Assembly (NCBI GenBank): GCA_014649355.1
Contig: BMSW01000018.1
Coordinates: 1-64,000 of the forward strand
Source: Streptomyces althioticus
GTDB taxonomy: Bacteria > Actinomycetota > Actinomycetes > Streptomycetales > Streptomycetaceae
Reading direction: 5' to 3'
DNA: 64,000 nt
The position numbers and the translations under genes were made by a program. Below the pieces are notes generated by a model that saw only the letters and a list, made by a program, of their open reading frames with translations, made no database searches and had not been told where the DNA came from. Of the stretch, positions 55,752 through 64,000 are shown one piece after another. Within the stretch, counting starts at the first letter, position 1. Every line of letters begins with the position of its first letter.

Positions 55752-57998
55752 TTGAGTCGTGAAACTGACACTCCGTCCTCCGGGCCCAACGGGCGCGGCG
55801 GAGCCGCCTACCCGTCGGGCACCCCGCCCTACGGGATCCCGGCGATTCCGGACGAGGGCACGGACGCGGGCCGTCCGGCCGCGCGGCCGGAGGAACGCAA
55901 GACCGAGACCACGCTGACGACCCGGATCCGGATCAACATCCCCGGGTCGCGCCCGATTCCGCCGGTCGTCGTCCGCAAGCCCGTCACGGACGCGGACGGC
56001 AAGAAGGCGGCCGCCGACACCGAGGCAGCCGCCGGGCCCGCTCCCGCCGCACCCGCCGCCGACCCCGTCGAGCCGCCCGCGCGGCCCGAGACGGCCGACA
56101 GGCCCGCGGCCGAGGAGAAGCCCGCGAGCGACTGGTTCGCGCCGCGCAAGTCCCCGGCCGGCAAGCCCGGTCAGGCCGGCGGCGCGGCCAACGGCGCGCC
56201 CGCGCCCGGCACTTCCGGCGCGCCCTCGGGCGCCGCTCCCGGGACGCCCCCCGGCGCGCCGTCGGGCGCGGCTCCCAAGGCCCCGGGTACTGCTCCCAAG
56301 GCCCCGGGCGCCGCTCCCAAGGCCCCGGGCGGCCCGTCCGCCCCGAACGGCTCCGGCGCGGGCCGTCCCGGCGGCGTGGTCGGCTCCATGGGCGCGCCCG
56401 GCGGACCCCGGCCCGGCGGCCCGAAGGCGCCCGGACCCACCGGAACGGCCGGCGCGACCGGCGGACCCGTGGCCCCCGGACACGGCGGCGGCACCGGCTC
56501 CTTCGACGTGACCGAGGCGCTGGCCGGCGCTCCCGGCGGCAACCGCGCCGACCGCGGCGGCGAACCCCGCCGCGACGACCTGCCGTACTTCGCCGACGAC
56601 GCCAAGGGCGGCCCCCGGCCGGGTCCCGGCGCCCCCGGCGCCCCCGGAGCCCGCCCGGCCGGCGGCGTGCCCGGGCCCGGGCGTCCCGGCGGCCCGCAGG
56701 CGCCCGCCGGGCCCACCGGCGGCCCGGTCACCGGCGACGGCCCGATGACCCCGCCCGGCGGTGGCGCGCCCTTCACGGAGGAGCGCACCGGCTCGCACGC
56801 GATGCCCGGCGGCGGCCTGAGCGACGACACCGCGATCCTCACCCCGCAGAAGCCCGCCGTGCCCGGCGACCGCGGCTACCCGCGCCACGACAACGTCTCC
56901 GGGCAGACCGTGACCAGCGGCATCCCGGTGATCCCGCCGAGCGCCTCCTTCGACGCGCCCGGCACGGGCCAGAACGCCCCCGGACCGCACACCCCGCCCA
57001 AGCTGCCCGAGCCGGTCAGCCCGCCCCCTTCGGGCTCGGCCAAGGCGCCGAAGAAGAAGGGCCGCAGCAAGCTGGTCCTCCTCGCCACCGGCGTCGTCCT
57101 CGTCGCCGGCGTCGCCTACGGCGCGGGCCTGCTGATGAACCGTTCCGACGTGCCCAAGGGCACCACGGTGCTCGGCATCGAGATCGGCGGCGGCACCCGC
57201 GACGAGGCCGTGAAGAAGCTCGACGGCGCGCTCGACGGACGGCTGAACAAGCCGCTCAAGCTGTCCGTCGACGGCAAGACCTTCGAACTCCAGCCGGACA
57301 ACGCGGGTCTCCAGGTCGACGTCGACGCCACCGTCGGCAAGGCCGCCACCAGCGACTACAACCCGGTCAACGTGATCGGCTCGCTGTTCGGACAGTCGCG
57401 CGTCGTCGAGCCGGAGATCCCGGTCGACCACGAGAAGCTCCAGGCCGCCCTGGAGAGCGCCGCGGGAGGCGCCGGCACGGTCAAGGAGGGCTCGATCACC
57501 TTCGAGTCCGGCAAGGCCGTCCCGGTGTACCCGCAGGCGGGCAAGGGCGTCGACGTCGCCAAGGCGGCCGACGTGGTCGCCGCCGCGTACCGCACGCAGG
57601 TGGAGACCGGCACCGCCGCCGCGGTGAACGTGCCGACGACGAGCCGGCAGCCGAAGGTCACCAAGGCCGAGGTCGACCGGATGATGAAGGAGTTCGCCGA
57701 GCCCGCGATGTCCGACCGGGTCACCGTGCAGACCGACCCCGCGCACTCGGTGCCGATGAGCCCCGAGAAGTCGCTGTGGAAGTTCCTGCGCGTCGAGGCG
57801 GTCAACGGCAAGCTCGTCGAGAAGCCCGACCTGAAGGCCCTGGAGAACCTGTACGGCCAGGCCTTCGACGGCGTGCTCATCACCCGCGGCAACGGCGAGA
57901 AGACCCCCGTCACCCCGCAGGACGTCTACGGCGCCCTGCGCCAGGCGCTGGTCAGCAAGGGCGACCGCACGGCCGTCATCGAGACGAACGCGAGCTGA
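55752..57998 (+). CDS. YoaR-like peptidoglycan-binding membrane protein with long proline/glycine-rich N-terminus
   Basis: 748 residues. The first 430 residues are rich in Pro, Gly and Ala with collagen-like GxP runs and three APKAPG repeats, and would be cytoplasmic. A basic patch (KKKGRSKLV) and one membrane helix (LLATGVVLVAGVAYGAGLLM, about 440-460) follow. The outer domain (about 465-748) begins NRSDVPKGTTVLGIEIGGGT and resembles PG_binding_4/YoaR-type domains. A TTG at 55752, with GGGAG eight bases upstream, is the only start in frame before the coherent sequence, and an unusual one. A terminator follows. Confidence 0.82.
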   Translation: MSRETDTPSSGPNGRGGAAYPSGTPPYGIPAIPDEGTDAGRPAARPEERKTETTLTTRIRINIPGSRPIPPVVVRKPVTDADGKKAAADTEAAAGPAPAAPAADPVEPPARPETADRPAAEEKPASDWFAPRKSPAGKPGQAGGAANGAPAPGTSGAPSGAAPGTPPGAPSGAAPKAPGTAPKAPGAAPKAPGGPSAPNGSGAGRPGGVVGSMGAPGGPRPGGPKAPGPTGTAGATGGPVAPGHGGGTGSFDVTEALAGAPGGNRADRGGEPRRDDLPYFADDAKGGPRPGPGAPGAPGARPAGGVPGPGRPGGPQAPAGPTGGPVTGDGPMTPPGGGAPFTEERTGSHAMPGGGLSDDTAILTPQKPAVPGDRGYPRHDNVSGQTVTSGIPVIPPSASFDAPGTGQNAPGPHTPPKLPEPVSPPPSGSAKAPKKKGRSKLVLLATGVVLVAGVAYGAGLLMNRSDVPKGTTVLGIEIGGGTRDEAVKKLDGALDGRLNKPLKLSVDGKTFELQPDNAGLQVDVDATVGKAATSDYNPVNVIGSLFGQSRVVEPEIPVDHEKLQAALESAAGGAGTVKEGSITFESGKAVPVYPQAGKGVDVAKAADVVAAAYRTQVETGTAAAVNVPTTSRQPKVTKAEVDRMMKEFAEPAMSDRVTVQTDPAHSVPMSPEKSLWKFLRVEAVNGKLVEKPDLKALENLYGQAFDGVLITRGNGEKTPVTPQDVYGALRQALVSKGDRTAVIETNAS
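56271..56333. repeat. three 21-base repeats
   Basis: GCTCCCAAGGCCCCGGG recurs at 56271, 56292 and 56313 with a 21-base period, encoding Ala-Pro-Lys-Ala-Pro-Gly units within the long N-terminal region. Confidence 0.75.
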
Positions 57999-58005
57999 CG
58001 CAACG

Positions 58006-58047
58006 ACGGAAGCGGCGCCGCACTGTCCCGTGCGGCGCCGCTTCCGT
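58006..58047 (+). terminator. terminator of the YoaR-like gene
   Basis: A perfect 18-bp stem (58006-58023 with 58030-58047) with a six-base loop, starting eight bases after the stop at 57998. Confidence 0.8.
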
Positions 58048-58142
58048 GCGTGCGGGGCCCGCTGCGCGGCGGCGGCCGTACATGACATCCGTCATGCCGG
58101 GCCCACGACCGCCGACACTGCCGGGCGCCCGCCCCCGGCCGC

Positions 58143-58154
58143 GACGATGGCCGC
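58143..58154 (+). promoter_or_regulatory. -10-like element before the ABC exporter operon
   Basis: GACGAT at 58143-58148 ends six bases before the ATG at 58155. No ribosome binding site precedes the ATG, so the transcript may be leaderless. The element deviates from consensus at its first base. Confidence 0.3.
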
Positions 58155-59069
58155 ATGACGACGACGGACACGGTCGTGTTCGACCGGGTGACCAAGAGAT
58201 ACGGCGACGTGCGGGCCGTGGACGACCTGACCCTCACCCTGCGGCCCGGGGAGACCGTGGCGCTCCTCGGCCCGAACGGCGCCGGCAAGTCCACCACCCT
58301 CGACCTGCTGCTCGGCCTGAAGCGCCCCGACAGCGGCAGCGTCACCGTGCTCGGCACCGGCCCCCGCGAGGCGATCGTCGCCGGACGGGTCGGGGCGATG
58401 CTGCAGAGCGGCGGACTGATGGGCGAGGTGACCGTCGCCGAACTGGTGCGGCTCGCCTGCGGACTGCACCCCCGGCCGTACCCCGTCCCCGACGTGCTCG
58501 CCCGCGCCGGGCTCACCGCGATCGCCGGCCGCAGGGCCGACAAGCTGTCCGGCGGCCAGGCCCAGCGGGTCCGCTTCGCGCTCGCCACCGCCGGGGACGG
58601 CGACCTGATCGTGCTCGACGAACCCACCACCGGCATGGACGTCACCGCCCGCCGGGCCTTCTGGGCGACCATGCGCGACCAGGCCGACCGGGGTCGCACG
58701 GTGCTGTTCGCCACGCACTACCTGGAGGAGGCCGACGCGATCGCCGACCGGGTGCTGGTCCTGCACCGGGGCCGGCTGCTGGCCGACGGCACCGCGACCG
58801 AGATCAAGGCGAGCACCGGGATGCGGCGCGTCTCCTTCGACCTGCCCGGCGGCACGCCGGACGAGACCGCCCTGCGCCGGCTGCCCGCCGTCACGGCCGT
58901 CTCCGTGTCACCCGGCGGCACGGTCAGGATGCGGTCGAAGGACGCCGACGCCACCGTCCACGCCCTGTACGGCCTGGGCTTCTACCCCCGCAACCTGGAG
59001 GTCGCCGGGCTCGGGCTCGAGCAGGCCTTCGTCGCCCTCACCGGGACCGAGGAGGCCGTCGCGCCGTGA
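58155..59069 (+). CDS. ABC transporter ATP-binding protein (drug/lipid exporter type)
   Basis: 304 residues. Walker A is GPNGAGKST, the signature is LSGGQAQRVRFA and Walker B is LIVLDEPTTGMD, with a switch histidine in FATHYLEE. The C-terminal 90 residues are a typical DrrA-type extension. With the next gene it makes an ABC-2 exporter. Stop and start overlap as GTGA, one of three such couplings in this operon. Confidence 0.92.
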   Translation: MTTTDTVVFDRVTKRYGDVRAVDDLTLTLRPGETVALLGPNGAGKSTTLDLLLGLKRPDSGSVTVLGTGPREAIVAGRVGAMLQSGGLMGEVTVAELVRLACGLHPRPYPVPDVLARAGLTAIAGRRADKLSGGQAQRVRFALATAGDGDLIVLDEPTTGMDVTARRAFWATMRDQADRGRTVLFATHYLEEADAIADRVLVLHRGRLLADGTATEIKASTGMRRVSFDLPGGTPDETALRRLPAVTAVSVSPGGTVRMRSKDADATVHALYGLGFYPRNLEVAGLGLEQAFVALTGTEEAVAP

Positions 59070-59806
59070 ACGGGCTGATCCGACTCGAGGTGCTGCGCGT
59101 CCTGCGCAACCGCAAGTTCCTGTTCTTCTCCGTGATCTACCCGAGTGTGCTGTTCCTGCTGGTCGCGGGCACCGCCGACCCCACCGCGACCCTCGGCGGC
59201 ACGGGCCTGACCCTGCCCGCCTACATGATGGTTTCCATGGCGTCCTTCGGCGCCCTGACGGCCGTGCTGATGGGCAACAGCGAACGCATCGCCAAGGAAC
59301 GCGAGAACGGCTGGGTGCGCCAGCTGCGGCTCACGCCCCTGCCCGGCCGGGGGTACGTGCTCGCCAAGACCGCCGGCGCCGCTGTGGGCGCCCTGCCGGC
59401 GATCGTGCTGGTCTTCGTCGTCGCCGCCGTGGTGAAGGACGTACGGCTGGACGCCTGGCAGTGGCTCGCGCTGACCGCGGCGATCTGGGCGGGCAGCCTC
59501 GTCTTCGCCGCCCTCGGGGTGGCCATCGGCTACGCCGCCACCGGCGACGCCGTACGGCCGATCACGATGATCGTCTACTTCGGGCTGTCCCTGCTGGGCG
59601 GCCTGTGGATGCCCACCACCACGTTCCCGCGGTGGCTCCAGGATCTGGCAGCCTGGCTGCCCACCCACGCGTACGCCGCACTGGGTCGGGCGATCGAACA
59701 ACAGCACGCGCCGGGCGTACGGGACGTCGCCGTCCTGCTGGTCTTCCTCGTCCTCTTCACCGGCTGCGCGGCCCGGCTGTACCGGAAGGACACCTCGCAG
59801 GCGTGA
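59066..59806 (+). CDS. ABC-2 type exporter permease
   Basis: 246 residues with six membrane helices. NGLIRLEVLRVLRNRKFLFF at the N-terminus and the conserved GLWMPTTTFPRWLQDLAAW loop are typical. It forms the pore with the upstream ATPase. The GTG at 59066 overlaps the ATPase stop, and its own stop overlaps the kinase start as GTGA. Confidence 0.9.
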   Translation: MNGLIRLEVLRVLRNRKFLFFSVIYPSVLFLLVAGTADPTATLGGTGLTLPAYMMVSMASFGALTAVLMGNSERIAKERENGWVRQLRLTPLPGRGYVLAKTAGAAVGALPAIVLVFVVAAVVKDVRLDAWQWLALTAAIWAGSLVFAALGVAIGYAATGDAVRPITMIVYFGLSLLGGLWMPTTTFPRWLQDLAAWLPTHAYAALGRAIEQQHAPGVRDVAVLLVFLVLFTGCAARLYRKDTSQA

Positions 59807-60972
59807 GCGGCATCGGCGTCAACATCGGGCAGCGCCCGCGCAACCTCAGGCAGCGGGCCGTCAAGGTGCTGTGGACGGCCATCTGGCTGGTGTACCTGAG
59901 CGCGCCCGTCAGCGACCTGCTGCACGGCGGACACCCCGCGGGCGTGCGCGCCCTCGGCTGGCTCGGGCTCGCCGTGTTCGTCACCTGGTACATGCTGCTG
60001 GTCTTCCGCGCGGGACGCGGCGACCGCACGGCGCTGGTGCTCGGCTCCCTCGCCGTGCTCACCGCCCAGTCCGCCCTGCTCGCGCTCACCCTGGGCCGCG
60101 AGTGGCTGGTGCTGTTCGTGTACGTCTCCATCGCGTCCGGCGCGGCCCTGCCCTCCCGGCTGTCCCGCTGGTCCGTGCCCGGGGCGTGCGCGCTGATGAC
60201 GGCGGCCGCGTTCGCCGTGCCCGGCGGCAGGGACCTGCTGTGGGGGCTGCTCGTCCCCGCGCTGCTCGGCGGCTTCGCCATGACCGGCGTACGCGAACTC
60301 ATCCGCACCACGATCGCGCTGCGCGAGGCCCGCGCCACCGTCGCCCACCTCGCCGCCAACGAGGAGCGGCTGCGGCTCGCCCGCGACCTGCACGACCTGC
60401 TCGGCCACTCCCTGTCCGTGATCACCCTCAAGAGCGAGCTGGCCGGGCGGATGCTGCCCGACCACCCGGACCGGGCGGCGCGGCAGGTCGCCGACATCGA
60501 ACAGGTCAGCCGGCAGGCGCTGGTCGACGTCCGGGAGGCCGTCACCGGCTACCGGCGCCTGCGCCTCGCGGGCGAACTGGGCGGTGCGCGGGTGGCGTTG
60601 CGCGCGGCGGGGATCGTACCGGAGCTGCCCGGCGCGGACGCCCTCGGCGAGGTCCCCGAGGATGCCGAGTCCGCCCTCGCCTGGGCGCTGCGGGAGGCCG
60701 TCACCAACGTCGTCCGGCACAGCGGCGCCCGGCGCTGCACGGTGGAGGTGGCGCGCCGCCACACCCGCGACGGCCAGGTCCTCGAACTCTCCGTGGAGGA
60801 CAACGGTCCCGGCGGCTCCGCCACCGGCCACGGCAACGGTCTGCGGGGGCTGCGTGAGCGGCTGGCGGCCGTGGGCGGAACACTGGAGGCCGGGCCCGTC
60901 CGGCACGGATTCCGGCTGGTGGCCCGCGTACCTGTGGAGACCGCCGCCGGGCGGGGAGGGGGGACCGCGTGA
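59803..60972 (+). CDS. DesK-like sensor histidine kinase
   Basis: 389 residues. About five membrane helices lie in the first 160 residues. The HisKA_3 phosphoacceptor is H197 in RDLHDLLGHSL, and the ATP-binding domain follows (VTNVVRHS, VEDNGPGG, GNGLRGLRERL). It senses a membrane signal and phosphorylates the next gene's product. The GTG at 59803 overlaps the permease stop. It is coupled to an exporter, so it probably controls it, as for DesKR-like and YvfTU-like sets. Confidence 0.92.
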   Translation: MSGIGVNIGQRPRNLRQRAVKVLWTAIWLVYLSAPVSDLLHGGHPAGVRALGWLGLAVFVTWYMLLVFRAGRGDRTALVLGSLAVLTAQSALLALTLGREWLVLFVYVSIASGAALPSRLSRWSVPGACALMTAAAFAVPGGRDLLWGLLVPALLGGFAMTGVRELIRTTIALREARATVAHLAANEERLRLARDLHDLLGHSLSVITLKSELAGRMLPDHPDRAARQVADIEQVSRQALVDVREAVTGYRRLRLAGELGGARVALRAAGIVPELPGADALGEVPEDAESALAWALREAVTNVVRHSGARRCTVEVARRHTRDGQVLELSVEDNGPGGSATGHGNGLRGLRERLAAVGGTLEAGPVRHGFRLVARVPVETAAGRGGGTA

Positions 60973-61574
60973 TCCGCGTGCTGCTGGCCGAGGACCAGGC
61001 CATGGTCCGCGAGGCGCTCGCCGCGCTGCTGGGCCTGGAGCCCGACCTCGAGGTCGTCGCGCAGGTGGCCCGCGGCGACGAGGTCCTGGCGGCGGCCCGC
61101 GCCCACGACGTCGACGTGGCGCTCCTCGACATCGAGATGCCGGGCGCGACCGGCATCGAGGCGGCGGCGGTGCTGCACCGCGAACTCCCGGACCTGAAGC
61201 TGGTGGTGCTGACCACCTTCGGACGGCCCGGCTATCTGCGCGGCGCGATGGAGTCCGGCGCCGACGCCTTCCTCGTCAAGGACGCCCCGGCGGCGCGGCT
61301 CGCGGAGGCGATCCGCCGGGTGCTGGCGGGCGAACGGGTCATCGACCCGGCCCTGGCCGCCGCGGCCCTCGCCGAGGGCGCCAACCCCCTCACCGACCGC
61401 GAACGCGAGGTCCTCCGCGCCGCCGCCGACGGCTCCACCAACGCGGACCTCGCCGCCACCCTCCACCTCTCCCCGGGCACGGTCCGCAACTACCTCTCCA
61501 CCGCCATCCAGAAACTGGCGGCCCGCAACAGAACGGAAGCGGTCCGCATCGCCCGGGACAAGGGCTGGCTGTAG
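60969..61574 (+). CDS. NarL/DesR-like response regulator
   Basis: 201 residues. The receiver has acidic E8/D9, the phosphoacceptor D54 in LLDIEMPG, threonine in VLTTFG and lysine in FLVKDA. The C-terminal LuxR-type helix-turn-helix reads LTDREREVLRAAADGSTNAD. It is the likely partner of the histidine kinase just upstream (GTGA overlap). It probably regulates the exporter operon or membrane-lipid genes; the target is unknown. Confidence 0.93.
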   Translation: MIRVLLAEDQAMVREALAALLGLEPDLEVVAQVARGDEVLAAARAHDVDVALLDIEMPGATGIEAAAVLHRELPDLKLVVLTTFGRPGYLRGAMESGADAFLVKDAPAARLAEAIRRVLAGERVIDPALAAAALAEGANPLTDREREVLRAAADGSTNADLAATLHLSPGTVRNYLSTAIQKLAARNRTEAVRIARDKGWL

Positions 61575-61717
61575 CCGGCCCACGGGGCCCGCGCCGGCCG
61601 CCTGCGGCGGGGCTGCGGACGCATGGCGCAACGTCGTCGCCCGCCAGGCAGACCGCCAACCGGACAGATCCCGCACGCCGTCGGCTCCGTCGGCACGGCA
61701 CGGCGGTGGTGGCGAGG

Positions 61718-62602
61718 TCAGTTCAGCAGGGCCCGCGCGGCCAGCGCCTCTCCTCGGATGCGGTCCGCGGCCGCCGGGTCCACCGCCGCGACGACCTCCG
61801 CGTACGCCTCCAGTTCCGCCGCGCCCGTCGTGAACTCGCCGCGCTGGACGAGGAGCTGGGCGCGTTCGTAGCGCAGGCGGGCCGGGTGGGAGGGGAGGAG
61901 CAGGGCGAGGTCCAGGGCCCACAGGCCGACGTCGGTGCGCTCGGGGCGGGTCGCCGCCCAGGCCCGGACGTTGTTCAGGATGCGCGCGACCACCTCCAGC
62001 GTCCCCGCCGGGACCAGCATGGACGGCTCCAGCGAGCCCCCGGTGGCCCCGGCGACCAGCAGCTCCGCGTCCGGTCCCGTCAGCACCCGGCCCCCGTCGA
62101 ACGGGTCGGCCAGCACCTGCCCGGCGCCCGGTCCCTCCGAGGCGCCGAAGCCCACGACGAAGTGCCCGGGCAGCGCCACGCCGTACACCGGCGCGCCCGC
62201 CCGCCGGGCCACCTCGATCCACACCACCGACAGCAGGATCGGCAGCCCGCGCCGCCGCCGCAGCACCTCGTGCAGCAGCGAGGACTCCAGCCGCCGGTAG
62301 TCGTCCGGCAGGCCGTGGAAGCCGTACCGCTCGCCCAGCAGGTCCCGCAGCGCCACCGCCCACGCGTGCGGCGAGCCCGGCCGGTGCGGCAGCTCGCCCG
62401 CCAGCCGGTCCAGCTCGATCTCCACCGCGTCCATGCCGGCCTCGTCGAGCCGGCCGTCGCCCTCCGCGGCCACCAGCAGGCACAGCGCGGACAGGCCGGG
62501 CCGCTCGCTGCGCAGCTCCTCGGCGAACCGCTCGCGCAGTTCGGCGGAGCGTGCCGGGGGAGGGGGACAGGGGGACGGCATACCCGGTTCGTGCCCGCTC
62601 AC
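61718..62602 (-). CDS. SirB1-like transglutaminase-fold protein
   Basis: 294 residues. The conserved SirB1 region runs from about 85 to 200: YRRLESSLLHEVLRRRRGLP, then LPGHFVVGFG and DPFDGGRVLT. A C-terminal helical repeat of about 80 residues follows (LLLPSHPARLRYERAQLLVQ). Its activity is unknown; this fold has a transglutaminase-like domain but lacks an obvious Cys-His-Asp triad in what I can see. The GTG at 62602 overlaps the stop of the upstream GNAT gene as GTGA. Confidence 0.88.
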   Translation of the reverse strand: MSGHEPGMPSPCPPPPARSAELRERFAEELRSERPGLSALCLLVAAEGDGRLDEAGMDAVEIELDRLAGELPHRPGSPHAWAVALRDLLGERYGFHGLPDDYRRLESSLLHEVLRRRRGLPILLSVVWIEVARRAGAPVYGVALPGHFVVGFGASEGPGAGQVLADPFDGGRVLTGPDAELLVAGATGGSLEPSMLVPAGTLEVVARILNNVRAWAATRPERTDVGLWALDLALLLPSHPARLRYERAQLLVQRGEFTTGAAELEAYAEVVAAVDPAAADRIRGEALAARALLN

Positions 62603-63687
62603 GACGCCCCGTCACCCACCGGGGCCGACGAATCCGGAGCGGATCCTTCCGATACAGGCTCCTCCGGTGCGCGGTAGTGGTGGTACGCGTGGTGCGGGGC
62701 GAAGCCCAGACGGTCGTACAGCGCCCGCCCGCCCTCGTTGTCCGTCTCGACCTGCAGCCAGGCCGCCGAGGCGCCCTCCTCCAGCGCACGGGCGGCCAGC
62801 GCCGCCATCACGGCCGTGGCCAGGCCCTCCCGCCGCCGCGCCGGATCCACCTCGACCGCCGCGAACCCCGCCCACCGGCCGTCCACGACACACCGCCCGA
62901 TCGCGGCCGGCGCCTCGGCGCCCGGCTCGCCCGGCACGGTCGCGAACCACACCGACGGCTCACCCGGGGCCGGGGCGCCCGGGGATCCTCCGCCCAGCAC
63001 CCGCAGGGCCACCTCGCTCACCCCCTTGCGCCGGTACCGAGCCAGCCACGCCTCGTCCGCGTCCCGGGACAGCAGCACCCCGGACGTGCCGTCACCCAGG
63101 TCGGCGACCGGGGCCAGTCCGCCCGTCCACAGCTCGGCGGTCACCTCGCGGACCCACCCGCGCCGCTCCAGCTCGGCGCACAGCAGCTCCTGCGTGCCCT
63201 CCGCGCCGGTCGCGGTCTGCACGTACGCCGGCAGCCCCCGGGCCGCGTACCAGCGGCGTACGGCCGTCAGCGCGTCGTCGAGCGGCAGGCCCGGGTCGCC
63301 CAGCGGCAGCACCGAGTTGGCCCGCCGCGTGAAACCCGCGGCCGCCCTCAGCTCCCACTCGCCGAGCCGCTCGCTCTCCACCGGCCGCCAGCCGCGCGCG
63401 GCCACCCGCGCCAGTTCCCCGTAGGACGCGGCGGGCCCGCGCCGACGCGCCGGGGCGGCCGGAACGACCTTCCCCGCGACCAGCGCCGACTCGGCGACGT
63501 GCACACTTTCACCGCTCTTCCTTGTGATCCGCAACACACCGTTGTCCCATGATGTGAGAACCCCGAGCGTGTCGCTGAACTTCTCACCCGAGGGACCATG
63601 TTCGATCAAGCTCCTCACGGAGACCCGTTTTCCCACGTCAGCAGCGGTGATACGGACCTCGAGGCGCCCGGCGGCCGATATTTCCAC
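62599..63687 (-). CDS. GNAT-family acetyltransferase with N-terminal SH3-like domain
   Basis: 362 residues. An N-terminal SH3-like domain of about 60 residues (DVGKRVSVRSLIE, VLTSWDNGVLRI) precedes a first GNAT-like half (about 95-200) and a second GNAT domain (about 240-345) with the acetyl-CoA loop RREGLATAVMAALAARAL and the ALYDRLGF motif. A similar arrangement is known in mycobacterial Rv0428c-type proteins. The substrate is unknown. The GTG at 63687 begins MEISAAGRLEV; the gene is divergent from the ferredoxin gene. Confidence 0.88.
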   Translation of the reverse strand: MEISAAGRLEVRITAADVGKRVSVRSLIEHGPSGEKFSDTLGVLTSWDNGVLRITRKSGESVHVAESALVAGKVVPAAPARRRGPAASYGELARVAARGWRPVESERLGEWELRAAAGFTRRANSVLPLGDPGLPLDDALTAVRRWYAARGLPAYVQTATGAEGTQELLCAELERRGWVREVTAELWTGGLAPVADLGDGTSGVLLSRDADEAWLARYRRKGVSEVALRVLGGGSPGAPAPGEPSVWFATVPGEPGAEAPAAIGRCVVDGRWAGFAAVEVDPARRREGLATAVMAALAARALEEGASAAWLQVETDNEGGRALYDRLGFAPHHAYHHYRAPEEPVSEGSAPDSSAPVGDGAS

Positions 63688-63827
63688 AGGTCAGTTCACC
63701 CCTCCTGTTCGGATCATGCTCCGGAACGGAGATACTAGGGGCGGGCATCGACGACGCCGCGCTCCCGCGCGCCAGGCGGCGGAGCCTGAGGAGGCCCGCC
63801 AGCGCCCTATCGAGGAGGAACGACAGC

Positions 63828-64000
63828 GTGACCTACGTCATCGCGCAGCCTTGTGTCGACGTCAAGGACAAGGCGTGCATCGAGGAGTGCCCGGTCGACT
63901 GCATCTACGAGGGCCAGCGGTCCTTGTACATCCACCCGGACGAATGCGTCGACTGCGGCGCCTGTGAACCGGTCTGCCCGGTCGAGGCCATCTTCTACGA
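63828..64000 (+). CDS. fdxA: 7Fe ferredoxin (partial, runs off the window)
   Basis: 57 residues are visible. The N-terminal cysteine set C-x7-C-x3-C followed by CP (VTYVIAQPCVDVKDKACIEE, then CPVDCIY) is the 3Fe-4S/4Fe-4S pattern of FdxA. The second set is CVDCGACEPVCP. The GTG at 63828 follows GAGGAGGAA by seven bases. Relatives are about 105 residues, so about half is missing at the right end. It carries electrons in the cytoplasm. Confidence 0.93.
   Translation, partial: MTYVIAQPCVDVKDKACIEECPVDCIYEGQRSLYIHPDECVDCGACEPVCPVEAIFY

Overview
This is a chromosomal window from a Streptomyces or very close relative. GC is very high and third codon positions are almost all G or C. GTG starts are frequent, and many starts overlap the previous stop as GTGA. 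Gene content is typical of the Streptomyces core: polyphosphate glucokinase, the BldK oligopeptide importer, mycothiol deacetylase MshB, WhiJ-type regulator/DUF397 clusters and SpoIIE-family phosphatases. No rRNA, tRNA, CRISPR array, insertion sequence or phage integrase was recognised. Names and functions come from reading the translated sequence, not from database searches.

Layout. 1-3.0 kb: ppgK, a DUF6542-type membrane protein and ychF. 3.06-8.4 kb: an accessory minus-strand operon of three genes. They are an unrecognised 234-residue protein, a caspase-like CHAT protease, and a 1223-residue superfamily 2 helicase. The protease and the helicase carry the same kind of N-terminal domain, which resembles the effector-associated (death-like adaptor) domains of bacterial conflict systems. 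The first and last genes each contain one in-frame TTA codon. This is the best candidate for an undescribed system. 8.4-18.2 kb: methyltransferase, M14 carboxypeptidase, PAP2 phosphatase, secreted S8 protease, DUF4190-like membrane protein, GntR regulator, SPOR-like small protein and NUDIX hydrolase. 18.4-23.1 kb: a small ATP-binding anti-sigma-type kinase, a large PAS-GAF-SpoIIE-kinase protein and a membrane-anchored glycosidase-like protein. 23.1-27 kb: a succinate dehydrogenase operon with a single membrane anchor and a coiled-coil protein.

27.3-44 kb is a peptide-uptake hub. It holds an orphan oligopeptide-binding lipoprotein, typA/bipA, the complete bldK operon (permease, lipoprotein, permease, two ATPases) and a second complete oligopeptide ABC operon. 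An S9 peptidase (44.2-46.3 kb) lies next to it, and S8 and M14 peptidases lie elsewhere in the window. Together they suggest extracellular proteolysis, peptide import and intracellular hydrolysis, but this link is inferred from proximity.

46.5-54.2 kb: small membrane protein, amidase, PH-like membrane protein, a WhiJ-like cluster (XRE regulator, DUF397, membrane protein; divergent ATP-binding kinase), a winged-helix/zinc-ribbon protein behind a structured leader, and a Uma2 endonuclease-fold protein. 54.3-64 kb: mshB with a DUF6113-type gene, a large proline/glycine-rich peptidoglycan-binding-type membrane protein, a drug-type ABC exporter fused in one coupled operon to a DesK/DesR-like two-component system, a SirB1-like and a GNAT gene, and the start of a 7Fe ferredoxin gene that runs off the window. 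Several genes show a -10 element 6-7 nt before the start codon, consistent with leaderless transcription.
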